Below, one piece after another: positions 1 to 9,543 of a DNA stretch of 64,000 nt (position 1 is its first letter; the number at the start of each line of letters is the position of its first letter). The position numbers and the translations under genes are program-made. The notes beneath the pieces are model-generated. The model was not told where the DNA came from. It searched no databases and saw nothing but the letters and a program-made list of their open reading frames with translations. Where the stretch lies: positions 93,143 through 157,142 of the forward strand of contig CAVZWL010000005.1 of the NCBI GenBank assembly GCA_963778945.1, in the 5' to 3' direction. This stretch comes from Fen-1254 sp963778945 (GTDB lineage: Bacteria; Bacteroidota; Ignavibacteria; UBA10030).

Positions 1-1116
1 CGTACGCGGCAGGACATTACATTTGCAGCCGCTGCACGGCTTTTGCCCGATTCCGCATCGATGACGAGAGTGAATGTTTTTTATACGAATACAACCCGGG
101 AATTTGACAGTTCGGATGTGCCTCATTTCCTGCAGGAAAATTCTGCAGTTATGCAGGGATATGATTTACGCCAGGACCTGCGCCTTCCGCTCACGCGGTG
201 GAACTTCGGATATCAATGGCAAAAAACAACCGTTGATCCTTCCGTTCAATTGTTGAATGTCCCGAACCAAGTTCAATCCGCTGTTTATGTTCAGGCCTCG
301 GCAGATTCACTTCCCCTGCTGCATCCGGAATTCGTTGTTCGCCGGGAATGGGTCGGGAGCGAAGAAGGTTCCTTGCTCGGACTGGGTGTGACTGCCGTTC
401 CGTCGGATTATTTGACTATGTATGCAAAGAGTTCCTGGTACGATCGTTTCCCGAGCATCCAGGAACAGTATTGGGCAGATTCTCTGCTCTTTCGCCCGGC
501 ATCGTTGAAAAAAGAACGTCATGTTTTTTTACAGGGCGGATTTCTTTTCCATCCTTCCGATAATATTTCGATCAGTCTGGAGGCTTTTCAACGAACTATA
601 ACCGATGCTATCCTGTATCAGCCGGCGCAGACGATCTACGGTACTTCGGCGCTCAATGTAGTCAATATCGATAAGATCGATGTGCAGGGGATAACCGGAA
701 GTTTTCGGTGGAAAATAGGAGGATTCGAAGCGTACGGCGTGATGACGCTGTCCAAGTACAAAGAAGCGGACACGTTAAAAACGCTCATGCCGGATGTGAT
801 TCTTTCAGGCGAATTTTCCTATCGCGACCTGTTCTTTGAAAAAGCACTCGACGCAAAATTCGGCCTCCGGTCTATCTTTTACAACCGGGAAAACGGCGAG
901 CAGCTGGATCCGGAGATGATGGTATATTCGGAATCTCATTCGTTCGTACTCGGACGATGTACAACGGTCGATCTTTTTGCAATTCTCAAAGTCGGCGATG
1001 CGCATCTTTCCGTGACATGGGCAAATATTTTCGGGATTAATTATATCCTCTCGCCGATCTATCCGATGCCCGGCAGGCATTTCCGGCTCGGCGTTCATTG
1101 GAACTTTCTGGATTGA
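1..1116 (+). CDS. TonB-dependent receptor, C-terminal beta-barrel part (5' truncated by window)
   Basis: The reading frame is open from base 1, so the N-terminus, plug domain and TonB box lie outside the window. The roughly 370 visible residues alternate polar and hydrophobic residues in long amphipathic strands, with motifs usual in the distal barrel, such as YAKSSWYDRFPSIQEQYW and LKKERHVFLQGGFLF. The chain ends GRHFRLGVHWNFLD, matching the typical TonB-dependent receptor end with a penultimate strand and terminal W-x-F aromatic signal for Bam-mediated insertion. The family imports siderophores, vitamins or glycans across the outer membrane using the TonB-ExbBD system; the substrate cannot be told from this part. 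The stop is followed at once by the heptad repeat tract. Confidence 0.8.
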   Translation, partial: RTRQDITFAAAARLLPDSASMTRVNVFYTNTTREFDSSDVPHFLQENSAVMQGYDLRQDLRLPLTRWNFGYQWQKTTVDPSVQLLNVPNQVQSAVYVQASADSLPLLHPEFVVRREWVGSEEGSLLGLGVTAVPSDYLTMYAKSSWYDRFPSIQEQYWADSLLFRPASLKKERHVFLQGGFLFHPSDNISISLEAFQRTITDAILYQPAQTIYGTSALNVVNIDKIDVQGITGSFRWKIGGFEAYGVMTLSKYKEADTLKTLMPDVILSGEFSYRDLFFEKALDAKFGLRSIFYNRENGEQLDPEMMVYSESHSFVLGRCTTVDLFAILKVGDAHLSVTWANIFGINYILSPIYPMPGRHFRLGVHWNFLD

Positions 1117-1290
1117 GTAAAAATGGTAAATGGTGAATGGTAAATGGTGAATGGTAAATGGTGAATGGTAAATGGTAAACTGTAAGCTGTAAACTGTAAA
1201 CTGTAAAACCATATAACCGAAGAATTGCTGATCAATACTAAGAACCACGAACCACGAACTACGAACTAAGAACTAAGAACTATTAAACCG
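1117..1290 (+). repeat. heptanucleotide tandem-repeat tract, copy 1
   Basis: The tract begins with alternating 7-mers gtaaatg / gtgaatg, passes into aactgta units, then ends with cgaacta / agaacta units, all with 7-base periodicity. Each unit carries TAA or TGA on the + strand, and because 7 is not a multiple of 3 the stops rotate through all three frames. The complementary strand is stop-poor and stays open. Related tracts are at 1853-1920, 2363-2404, 7540-7668, 11455-11505 and 13488-13622. Confidence 0.9.
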
Positions 1291-1326
1291 CATCACGGCA
1301 GCACGTTGAACTGAAGCACATTTTAA

Positions 1327-1869
1327 ATGTCTAAAATCATTACAGTTTTTGGAAGTGCACGGCAGGAAGAAAACACGCCGGATTACATGCTTGCATACGA
1401 TCTTGGCAAAGAACTTGCTTCTGCGGGTTTTATTCTTTGCAACGGCGGATTCAGGGGAGTCATGGAAGCTTCGGCGCGTGGTGCGAAAGAAGCCGGCGGT
1501 AAAACAATCGGCGTGACATTCGATATCAGCGGACGGAAACCGAACCCATGGGTCGATGAAATCGTGCACGTTCCACAACTCATCGACCGGATGCTCAAGC
1601 TTATCGAATTGGGAGATGCCTATGTTGTTCTCAAAGGAGGAACCGGAACACTTCTTGAATTTGTTGCGGTATGGGAATATGTCAATAAAGGACTGATGCG
1701 GGAAAAACCGATCGTCCTTATCGGCAATTTCTGGCGCAGAGTCGTAACGACGATGCGCGAAGAACTGTTATGGGAGGGGATCGGCGATTGTACGAAATTG
1801 GTCCGCCATGTTTCTTCACCAAAAGAATGTGTGGAATTATTGCAATTGACAGTGAACAGAAAACTGTAA
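1327..1869 (+). CDS. LOG-family Rossmann nucleotide-binding protein
   Basis: A 180-residue protein of the LOG / 'lysine decarboxylase-like' family, whose characterised members are nucleoside 5'-monophosphate phosphoribohydrolases (cytokinin-activating type). Visible motifs are the N-terminal ITVFGSAR strand-loop, the GGFRGVMEASARGAKEAGG segment and the glycine-rich LKGGTGTLLEF motif. The last corresponds to the family PGGxGTxxE catalytic loop, with lysine in place of the proline. It is cytosolic, with no signal peptide. The last codons (…TVNRKL) are written in the aactgta repeat that follows, so the repeat supplies the C-terminus and stop. The substrate is not assignable; bacterial homologues are often general nucleotide-binding proteins. 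Confidence 0.85.
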   Translation: MSKIITVFGSARQEENTPDYMLAYDLGKELASAGFILCNGGFRGVMEASARGAKEAGGKTIGVTFDISGRKPNPWVDEIVHVPQLIDRMLKLIELGDAYVVLKGGTGTLLEFVAVWEYVNKGLMREKPIVLIGNFWRRVVTTMREELLWEGIGDCTKLVRHVSSPKECVELLQLTVNRKL

Positions 1870-1920
1870 ACTGTAAACAGGAACCATTCAACAGTAAAAC
1901 TAAAGAACTGAACAACCAAT
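1853..1920 (+). repeat. heptanucleotide repeat tract, copy 2
   Basis: Shorter copy of the same word family (ctgtaaa, aacagta, aagaact), overlapping the final codons and stop of the LOG gene and filling the gap to the cupin gene. Same purine-rich polarity on the + strand as copy 1. Confidence 0.7.
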
Positions 1921-1945
1921 CGATAGTAAATATGAAGAGATCATT

Positions 1946-2362
1946 ATGAAAAAACTTTTTCTGATTGCATGCATATCTCTTTTATATGCGCAAACATATG
2001 CACAATATAATAAAGATGTCGTCGTGGAGCCTCTCTTGAAAACTGACACTACTTCGATCGGTCAAAAAATCAGCTATCCTCATGTTCAAGACGCTGAAGT
2101 AACGATATTAAAGGTAACCATTCCTCCCGGCAAATCGACGGGCTGGCATAAGCATGAATTTCCTGTCTTTGCATATGTTTTAAAGGGCACATTGACGGTC
2201 GAACTGGAAAACGGGAAAATCATTCAACTCCCGGGAAATTCTTCATTTTCAGAGGTCATCGATACATTTCATAACGGCATCAATAAGGGAACTGAAAATG
2301 TTGTCTTAATAGCTTTTTATATGGGGGAGAAGGGAAAGCCGTTATCGATTCACAAAGAATAA
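1946..2362 (+). CDS. exported single-domain cupin protein
   Basis: A 138-residue protein with a signal peptide (MKKLFLIACISLLYAQTYAQ) followed by one small cupin_2 beta-barrel. The first cupin metal motif is visible as GWHKHEFPVFAYVLKG (His-x-His plus a following aromatic/acidic position). The second is around SEVIDTFHNGINKG, with a histidine near the expected place. Such periplasmic cupins usually bind a divalent metal; the reaction is unknown. The start is the ATG before MKK, 10-15 bases after a weak purine-rich GAAGAG. It sits alone between repeat tracts. Confidence 0.8.
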   Translation: MKKLFLIACISLLYAQTYAQYNKDVVVEPLLKTDTTSIGQKISYPHVQDAEVTILKVTIPPGKSTGWHKHEFPVFAYVLKGTLTVELENGKIIQLPGNSSFSEVIDTFHNGINKGTENVVLIAFYMGEKGKPLSIHKE

Positions 2363-2404
2363 TTACGAAGAATCAAGAATTGAGGAGTAAGAACTAAGAA
2401 CTCC
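2363..2404 (+). repeat. short heptad-type repeat tract, copy 3
   Basis: Words gaattga, gagtaag, aactaag, aactccg lie between the convergent ends of the cupin and the glycosyltransferase. The glycosyltransferase C-terminus (…GVEVRSS) runs into it on the minus strand. Confidence 0.6.
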
Positions 2405-3494
2405 GAACTTCTACTCCGCATTCTTTCAGCATTTTTTCTACGGCTGTCTTCACTTCTTCCACTTCAATATGCGTTATACAGCGGAATTGATCTTCCTTCC
2501 ACCGGCAGTTAGCATGACGCGGAGAATAATAGAAACAGGGGCTGCATTCCATTTCATGGCGTACCATGAGATAGCGTGATTTCCACGGATAAACGTATGC
2601 CGGGTTCGTAAATGCGAAGATAGTAACAATCGGCACCTGCAATCCCGCAGCCACATGCATAAGTCCCGTATCGTTGCAAAGAAAGAACCTGCACTGCTCT
2701 ATAAGCGCCGCTGTCGTCATAAAGGATGCCTGAACGATAAATCCGCTGTTCATCATGCCGGCATTTATTTTTTCATTGAGAGCCAGTTCATCGGGCCCGC
2801 CGAAGAGAAGTACTGCGGCGCCGTAATTTTCTTTGAGCCAGCGGCCGAGTGCCGAATATTTTTCCGGAGCCCACCGCCGCCGGAGTTGATTCTTAAATTC
2901 AGCAGATCCTGCATGAAAACCGATCAAAAGCGGGCTTTGCGAGAGACCTTTTTGCTGAAGCCACTCTTGCGCGGACTTTCGATCCTCTGCCGTACATTGG
3001 ATACTCAGCGGAGAAACTTCTTCCGCCGGAAGGGCTGGGAGAAGTTTGACCAGCTCGATGTTCTCGATGACGTTGTGCAAAGAGTCGTTTTCTTTGACAC
3101 GTTTATTGTTGAGGAAATACAGCGATGCAAAATTGCAATGATTGTATTCATGCCCCAGGCGCAGTTTCGCGCCGATGAGGAAATTGATGATATTGTATTC
3201 CCACCGGTTGGCCGGGTAAACGCTCATGCTGACATTGTACCGTTTTCGAAGTGAAAGGACAAAACGCAGCGAAGAGAGAAGGGGTGAATGAAGGAAATCC
3301 TTTCTGTAAATGGTCTGAACTTCCTTGTTGCGCTGGTAAATCTCTTCCACGCCTTTGAACATACATAACAAATCGATGCGTGCTTCGGGAAACGAAGTTC
3401 TCAGAAGATGCAAGGCCGGAGAGAACATAACAGCATCGCCAATGCCGGAAAACGAAACGATCAAAATTTTATTTATCTTTTGAATATCGGCCAA
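2394..3494 (-). CDS. GT9-family (heptosyltransferase-like) glycosyltransferase
   Basis: A 366-residue GT-B fold enzyme. The N-terminal Rossmann half opens with KILIVSFSGIGDAVMFSPAL, the typical GT9 start. The C-terminal donor-binding half has RRRWAPEKYSALGRWL and FLCNDTGLMHVAAGLQVPIV, matching the family's D-x-G-x-x-H-x-A-A motif. The family adds heptose or other sugars to lipopolysaccharide or surface glycans on the inner face of the inner membrane, consistent with the upstream DUF2723 membrane glycosyltransferase. The start is TTG, supported by a strong GGAGG six bases upstream. It lies 15 bases after the DUF2723 stop on the same strand, so the two are probably co-transcribed. The reading frame is intact. 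Confidence 0.85.
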   Translation of the reverse strand: MADIQKINKILIVSFSGIGDAVMFSPALHLLRTSFPEARIDLLCMFKGVEEIYQRNKEVQTIYRKDFLHSPLLSSLRFVLSLRKRYNVSMSVYPANRWEYNIINFLIGAKLRLGHEYNHCNFASLYFLNNKRVKENDSLHNVIENIELVKLLPALPAEEVSPLSIQCTAEDRKSAQEWLQQKGLSQSPLLIGFHAGSAEFKNQLRRRWAPEKYSALGRWLKENYGAAVLLFGGPDELALNEKINAGMMNSGFIVQASFMTTAALIEQCRFFLCNDTGLMHVAAGLQVPIVTIFAFTNPAYVYPWKSRYLMVRHEMECSPCFYYSPRHANCRWKEDQFRCITHIEVEEVKTAVEKMLKECGVEVRSS

Positions 3495-3509
3495 CGATCC
3501 CTCCGGGAT

Positions 3510-6196
3510 TTACGGTTGTGTTTGAATTTGCCTTCGCATCTGTGCGATTACCTCTTCGGCCCCCGAATGCGGCCCGTAAACGGATTGAAGAAGCGCTATG
3601 ACAGCTTCGGCATCCTTCGGCTGCTGCAATTCCCTGTAGCATGTAAAAAGAACGATATACGAATTATAACCCGAGAACGCTTCCTGAACGCGCCGGCCTG
3701 TGGTCACTTTCAGCTCGTCCACGAGCTCGTGAAGAAGTTCATTCGTACGTTCACGGTTGTGAAGGGAATGATAAAACGACGCAAGGTCGTATTTGATCTT
3801 ATAGTTCATTCCTACCGACCGGCGCGGCATCACTTCTTCCATACGATCGAGGATGCGAGATGCTTTCTCCGGCTGGTGCTGAACGTTCATGGCTTGCATA
3901 GCATAAAGGAAAAACATGCTTCGATAATTCGCAACGGCCATCTGCACGGTTCCTTCAAACGGCGTATTCGTTGCGGATTGAAATCCGCGCCAGGAAAATC
4001 CATAACGGGGAATTTTGGAAAATTCATGCGGTGCATCGAAAAGATTCGCCGAAACGATCCGCTCGGCTGTGTCCGGCCACAATTGAACAGCGGAGTACGG
4101 TAACCAGCTTATAGGCCAATCCGGCCATCTGTAAATGATTACGGAGTCCGAGCGTTCCGTTCGGCGAGTACGCTTGATGCGAAATATATCGGCCGGCGGA
4201 ATGCCGCGGTTCTCACCATGTCGAATAACAGAACATCCTGGGGGCGAAGCCCTTTGAGTCTCCCTTGTAAAATTGTGCTCGGCATAAAAAATCTAAAAAC
4301 ACTCCGATTCAAAACCGATGAATCGGACGATGTAAAAGAATCACCGATGCGATATCGTTGAACCGTTTCGCTGTCGATCGGAATTTCGATCATTTGCGGC
4401 TGGAATTGCACGGGCTGCAGGTCCTCCAATTCCGCATCTGTCGACGAGAAAGGAACAGGCGCTGCTCCGTACGGTGTATCGTGCTTGAGCTGCAGGGCAT
4501 ACCACGATGTGTTGAGTAAAGTCAGATTGACAACCCGGATGTCCCGCCGGATACCGTCGACGTTTTGGAGATACCACAAAGGGAATGTATCATTGTCGCC
4601 GTTCGTTATAAGAACAGCATTGTTTTCGCAGCTCTGCAAAAGGTTATAGGCATAATCGTAAGCAACATAGTTGTCTTTTTGATTCGAGGAAGCATAGTTG
4701 GCTGCGAACATATTAACCGGTACGAAGAAAAAAGCAAGAGAAAGCATTCCGAAGACGGCGCTCTGCTGTTTCTGAGGATCGGCAATCGAATTTTTTAAAA
4801 AATCCGCTGCCGCGCTTATTCCGATACCTATCCACAGAGAAAAAATTAAAAACGAACCGGCGTATAAATTATCATATTCATGCGGCTGCGGGCCCTGCTG
4901 GTTTTGAGCCCAGGCAAGACAAATTCCCGAAAGCAGAAAAAGGAGCGTCAGAGCAGAGGCCAGCGGAATATGAGTCCGCCATAACCTATAGAGACCGAGC
5001 AGGCCGAAAAGCGCCGGGATAAAGAAGAGCTGCCGCCATCGTATTCCCGCATCGTTAAAGTTTCCTTCGCAGCCGATCTCATTCCATCCCAGATAACGAA
5101 GGTACATATGAATGGTTTGGTACGAAAGGAAGTAATCGAAGTCGCTCGAATATTGTTTATGAAATGTCTGCTTCTCAGATTCGGTGCTCCACCGGCGATT
5201 CAGGAGAGGAGTATCGATCCATTCCTGCCGGCTGGAATACGACGCCCACCGTGCGAGAGAACCCGGATTTGTTTCATTGATCGGAGGATGCGCCTGTGCT
5301 CGAATGAAAATCACAGCTGAGGTCGACGATCCGAGAACGACGAAAAGAAAACAAAGGATAATCAAACGGTATCCCAGGTATTGGCGCCGGCAACACTCGT
5401 ACAATCCATAAAGGGAAGCCATAAGAATGAAAAGAGGCAAAAAAGAAAAGAGCGAACTTTTAATTCCGAAAAACTCTCCGCCAAGAAGCGACGGAAGGAA
5501 CGACACGACTCCCGCTGCGATGAGAAAAAAAAGCGCAAAGGCATAGAGGGCGAACCGCGCGAAGTGTTCTCTCGAAAACTCGTGATATCTATTGTACCAC
5601 AGCAGGAACAGCGGCAGGACGGCCAATGCGGAAAGCAAATGCACGCCGACGGACAATCCGGAAATATAGGCGATAAGCAGAATTCGGCGGGGACTTTGTT
5701 CCGATTCTTCGCTCATATACCAATGCAGTCCCAGCCAGAGAATGACAGCAAAGAAAAACAGGCCGGCTGTCGTGATGTTCGCTTGAACGGCATTTTGCCA
5801 GAAAGTTTTTGAAAAAGACAGCGAAAGGGCTCCGATAAATCCGGAACCGTAGAGAATAAAATTACCGGCCAGCGAAGGAGGGATTTCCATCTGGTGCCGA
5901 AGAATTTTTATGATGACAGCGTACAGGATCGTGCAGGTCAGGCCGCTTGCAGCAGCGGAAAGCAGATGCATGCGTGCGGCGGGATCGTGAAAGAAAGGAA
6001 TCATCGCTGCGATGCGCGCCAAAAGAAGAAAAAGAGGCGCTCCGGGTGCGTGCGGTATCTGAAGAGAGAATGCAGCCGTGCATACTTCGCCGACATCCCA
6101 GAAGAGAACGGTCGGGGCAAGCGTTATCATGTAGGTCGCAAATGAAACCGCGAATACAACTGCTGCAACCCATCGATTGATTTTTTTTTCTTCCAT
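3510..6196 (-). CDS. DUF2723 (GT-C type) multi-spanning membrane protein, frame broken twice
   Basis: About 895 residues once two breaks are bridged (near 4150 and 4110). The N-terminal half is a polytopic membrane domain with TLAPTVLFWDVGEVC and QIPHAPGAPLFLLLARI, the conserved DUF2723 acidic and H-x-P-G motifs. DUF2723 belongs to the GT-C / TMEM260-like superfamily. The large C-terminal part contains ENNAVLITNGDNDTFPLWYL, typical of the Bacteroidota versions. After the membrane ORF ends in …NARTP, conserved sequence resumes in the next frame as LRNHLQMAGLAYKLV, then again as PYSAVQLWPDTAERIV with a helical tail. The chosen ATG (MEEKKINRW) has AAGGA just upstream. Probably a lipid-linked-sugar glycosyltransferase of the inner membrane; the acceptor is unknown. 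Confidence 0.8.
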
Positions 6197-6374
6197 ATTT
6201 TCCTTCAGAATCTCAAAGCAAAGTACGTATAATGTAGGTTGAAAAGGTTTGAACATCAAGGATATTCAAACAGCATTATTTCTCAACGCAATAAAACAGT
6301 ATTGGATCGTACGAACCAACGATAAGAATTCTACGTATGGATGCAAGGGCAGACGCGCGTATCGTCCGAGAATG

Positions 6375-7533
6375 TTAGAACCGGAAGAGGCGGCAAATTT
6401 CGTCGCAGAGCGAGTAGCCGCGCGCTGTCAGTGAAAAATATTTTCCCCGAAGGACAGCCAATCCGTCCTGCAGGCATGAATCGGTCAGGTCTCTTGTACG
6501 TTTCGATCAGATCGAATCCGAACTGCTTATGGAATTTTTCCAGGTCGATTCCGCCGCTTCGGAGTCCGAGAAAAATTGTTTCTTCCAGCATCTGGCGGCC
6601 GGCGAGCTCTTCACTTCCGGCCAGCGGAAGTTCCCCGCGTTCGAGCATTTCGTTGTACGATCCGAGGTTGGAAATATTCCACCATCGTTTTTGGTCTCTG
6701 TAGGAATGCGCCGAAGGACCGAATCCGAGATACGGTGTGTGATTCCAGTAATTTTTGTTATGGCGGGATTCGAATCCGGGTTTCGCAAAATTCGATACTT
6801 CATACTGTCTGTAACCGTGCTCAGAGAGGAATTCGATCGTCATTTGATACAGCCCGGCATCGGTTTCGGTATCTAAGGGAGTTACCTGCTTGCTTTGCAC
6901 CATTGAAAACAGAGGCGTGTTAGGTTCTACAATCAAACTGTAGCATGAAAGATGAGCCGGCCGGAGCGCAACTGCTTGTTCAAGATTGAAGCGCCACCGT
7001 TCGAGTGTTTGACCGGGAAGCGAAAAAATAAGATCGATGCTCACGTCTTCGAAACCCGCGTCGAAAGCATCGCGGATGCAGGATCGTGCTGTTTCGGATG
7101 AATGGATGCGCGTCAGAAAGCGAAGATCGTCGTCGTGAAAAGACTGAATGCCGACGCTAAGGCGATTAAGGCCTGCATTTCGGAAATTTTTCAGCTTCTC
7201 CACATCGACAGTCCCTGGATTCGCTTCCAGCGTAATTTCTGCGTCCGAATGGATAGAAAATGTTGAAGAAAGTTTCTGAAGAATTTTGTCGATGGTATCA
7301 GGCGGCAGAAGGGAAGGCGTTCCACCGCCAAAGAAGACGGTTTGAAACGTTTCTGCAAATTTATATTTTTCTCCTTGAAGACCGATTTCATGTCCGAGGT
7401 TTGCCAGGAAACGGTCGATCAGCATATTCTGAGATTGCTCCGGCTCCGATGTCGCCGCCGGCGCCAGCGAATAAAAATCGCAGTATATGCACTTATGTTC
7501 GCAAAAAGGAATATGGATGTAGAGGCCGGGCAC
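6375..7533 (-). CDS. hemW: HemW-like radical SAM protein (heme chaperone), one frameshift near the C-terminus
   Basis: The CEHKCIYCDFYS motif gives the CX3CX2C radical SAM cluster ligands, with the Y-C-x-F context of HemW/HemN-like proteins. Next come FGGGTPSLLPP (SAM-binding glycine motif), LEANPGT, LSVGIQSF and YEVSNFAKPGFESRHNKNYW, all HemW signatures. The true HemN oxidase N-terminal extension is missing, so HemW (heme transfer to respiratory proteins) is the better call. Near 6500 the frame changes: the uninterrupted frame ends in unrelated residues, while the shifted frame gives the expected winged tail (LTARGYSLCDEICRLFRF) and a stop at 6375. The start is uncertain. GTG at 7533 begins PGLYIHIPFC as in the family, but the frame stays open upstream through the repeat tract and would add a spurious Tyr/Phe-rich leader of about 24 residues. 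Confidence 0.85.
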
Positions 7534-7539
7534 AGAAGC

Positions 7540-7668
7540 GTAAATGGTTAATAGTAAATAGTAAATGGTAAACTGTGAACTGTAAAGAGTAAACAGAAAA
7601 CTAAACAACTGATTAACTGATTAACATTCTGTCTTCTTCATTCTCAATTCTTAATTCTTAATTCTGCT
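7540..7668. repeat. heptad-type repeat tract, copy 4
   Basis: Between two leftward genes. The left part reads on the + strand as taaatggtta / atagtaa / aactgtg words and the right part as inverted words (attctta, attctca), so the tract is roughly an inverted pair of repeat blocks. It separates lepB from hemW and is open on the minus strand, giving hemW an artefactual upstream extension. Confidence 0.75.
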
Positions 7669-8574
7669 TTACCTTATAATCGTTCCTACCTTGCTCCATC
7701 TGATTGTTGCGAATTTGTCGGACAGCGAACGGACTGGCGTATCCTGATCCCACGACCAATAGATAAGAATCGCTTCGCCGATGATATTGTCTTCCGGCAC
7801 GAATCCCCAAAACCGGCTGTCCAGACTGTTGTCCCGGTTGTCGCCGAGGACAAAATAATAATTCCGTTCGACTTTATACGAGCGGGCAGGTTTCCCGTCG
7901 ATGGTAACGACAGAATCGTTCGCCAGCGCAGGAGTGTGTCCTTCGCGGCGTATAAAAATTTTCCATGTATTGATCGTCGATGTATTCAGCGGGATCATAT
8001 CGCCGCGCCGTGGAATTCGGATCGGTCCGTAATTGATGTCGGTAAAACCGCTGTTCGATGGGAAAATATCGTCGGATTTTTGCCACGAAGCATTTTTAGT
8101 ATGAACTGTAGGAATCGCTTTGCGGGGAAGCGGAAGGGGCGTGTTATTGACAAAGGCCTCGCCCTTCGAAAGGAGAAAAGTGTCTCCCGGGAGCGCAACG
8201 CATCGTTTGACATAATTTTCATATTCGCCGGGCGTCACCTCGTCGCGAGCGCCCGGATACTCGAAAATGATGACATCGTTCCTGTGAATATGCCTCCAAA
8301 AAGGGAGAGTAAACGAAGGAAGCGCCTTATTGATGAACTCGAAATGATGCGGACTATGGAGACCGTATGCCATCTTATCGACAAGGAGATAGTCTCCTAC
8401 TGTGAGAGTGTTTTCCATCGAACGGGATGGAATACTATATGCGTCGATGACGAACGCCTTGAGCACGAGAGCAGCAAGAAGCGTTATGCCGATGACTTTA
8501 CCGTATTCGATAACGGAGCCTGAAACATTCTCTGCCGGCTTCACGCCGGCTGTCGTCGACGGTCGTTCTGCCAT
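7669..8574 (-). CDS. lepB: signal peptidase I, second tandem copy
   Basis: A 301-residue type I signal peptidase. A single N-terminal membrane anchor (about residues 22-45) is followed by the Box B serine motif IPSRSMENTLTVGDYLLVDK, the lysine motif YVKRCVALPGDTF and the C-terminal GDNRDNSLDSRFWGFVP box. These supply the Ser/Lys catalytic dyad and the substrate-binding sheet. It cleaves Sec and Tat signal peptides at the periplasmic face. Its ATG overlaps the stop of the preceding lepB by one base (TAATG), implying translational coupling. There is a long insertion of about 70 residues between the Lys box and the GDNRDNS box, as in the neighbour. The frame is intact. Confidence 0.93.
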   Translation of the reverse strand: MAERPSTTAGVKPAENVSGSVIEYGKVIGITLLAALVLKAFVIDAYSIPSRSMENTLTVGDYLLVDKMAYGLHSPHHFEFINKALPSFTLPFWRHIHRNDVIIFEYPGARDEVTPGEYENYVKRCVALPGDTFLLSKGEAFVNNTPLPLPRKAIPTVHTKNASWQKSDDIFPSNSGFTDINYGPIRIPRRGDMIPLNTSTINTWKIFIRREGHTPALANDSVVTIDGKPARSYKVERNYYFVLGDNRDNSLDSRFWGFVPEDNIIGEAILIYWSWDQDTPVRSLSDKFATIRWSKVGTIIR

Positions 8575-9512
8575 TACTGAATGAGTGAACCGATTCTGCC
8601 CCAGCGCACCGACGCAATTCGGCCGAAGATGTCATAAATCGGTATATCGGAATTCCACGACCAGTAGACGATGATCGGCGTGCCGACAAGATTTTCTTTT
8701 GGAATAAATCCCCAATAGCGTCCATCCAGACTATTATCCCGATGATCTCCCATGCCGAAGATATAATCACGCTGGACGGTATACGATGAGACAGGCTTCC
8801 CATCCACCAAAACGGAACTGCCTGCAACTCCGGTTGTGTGCCCTTCCCGCTGGATAAATATTTCCCATGCCGGATAATTTTGAACGCTCAAATAAATTTC
8901 CATTCCTTTTTTTGGAATGACAAGGGGACCGAAATTGTCTTCATTCCAAGGCGCACCTTTCGGAAAAATCCGGTCATCGGGATCGTTCGACGGAACTTCC
9001 CAGCCCCGGTCATAACGTACGTTCCGCGGCAGCGGAACAAGCTGTCCGTTGACGGACACGACTCGATTGCGGATCTGGATTGTATCGCCCGATACTGCGA
9101 TGCAGCGTTTAAGATAATACGTGAACTGATCCGACTGCAATTCATCGCGCATGCCGGGGAACACAAAAACGATAACATCGCCCCTATGGACATCGCGAAC
9201 TGCCGGCAAACGAAACCACGGGAAAGGAAGATTCGGCAGGTGAACGGCTCCGAGCGTGAGCATCTGCAGGAAATCGAATTGCTGCAGGTTCATCGGACTT
9301 GTTCCGCCGTAGATGAATTTGTTGACAAAAAGAAGTTCGCCGGTAAGCACCTCGTTTTCCATTGATCCCGTGGGGACCATAAAGGATGCAATGACAAAAT
9401 TATTGATGAGGAGAAACAATCCGAATACGATGACGAATTCTTTGAGGAACGCAAGTGTCTTTTGTTTCCAGCCGAGCCTGGGTTGTTCCTGCGGTTTCTT
9501 CTGATTGCTCAC
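8574..9512 (-). CDS. lepB: signal peptidase I, first tandem copy
   Basis: About 312 residues, paralogous to the downstream copy. The membrane anchor is FVIVFGLFLLINNFVIASF. The serine box is VPTGSMENEVLTGELLFVNK, the lysine box YYLKRCIAVSGDTI and the final box MGDHRDNSLDGRYWGFIP, which has D-H-R-D instead of D-N-R-D. The start is taken as GTG at 9512 (SNQKKPQEQ…), preceded by AAAGGG at good spacing. The longer upstream reading overlaps the lepA stop region and lacks support. The gene follows lepA by about 30 bases and overlaps the second lepB by one base, so the three are one operon. Confidence 0.92.
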   Translation of the reverse strand: MSNQKKPQEQPRLGWKQKTLAFLKEFVIVFGLFLLINNFVIASFMVPTGSMENEVLTGELLFVNKFIYGGTSPMNLQQFDFLQMLTLGAVHLPNLPFPWFRLPAVRDVHRGDVIVFVFPGMRDELQSDQFTYYLKRCIAVSGDTIQIRNRVVSVNGQLVPLPRNVRYDRGWEVPSNDPDDRIFPKGAPWNEDNFGPLVIPKKGMEIYLSVQNYPAWEIFIQREGHTTGVAGSSVLVDGKPVSSYTVQRDYIFGMGDHRDNSLDGRYWGFIPKENLVGTPIIVYWSWNSDIPIYDIFGRIASVRWGRIGSLIQ

Positions 9513-9543
9513 GTGTTTCCCTTTCTTGAAATTAAATTCTCTT

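Noticed and set aside
805..1248. Minus-strand frame rich in FTIYH repeats across the heptad tract
   Set aside because: Repetitive translation of the stop-poor strand of the tandem repeat, not a real protein.
1117..1290. CRISPR array
   Set aside because: Units are 7 bases with no spacers of constant length and no cas genes in the window.
2655..3254. 199-codon open frame on the + strand opposite the GT9 gene
   Set aside because: It is an antisense shadow of a well-supported glycosyltransferase; the translation has no recognisable pattern.
6762..6784. tRNA T-arm-like string (gggattcgaatccggg)
   Set aside because: It lies inside hemW and encodes the conserved PGFESRHN segment; no acceptor or anticodon stem can be drawn around it.
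9505..9520. CACGTG core resembling a parS site near lepB
   Set aside because: Only the central six bases match parS; the flanking tgttt/aaaca arms do not. It is the GTG start region of lepB.
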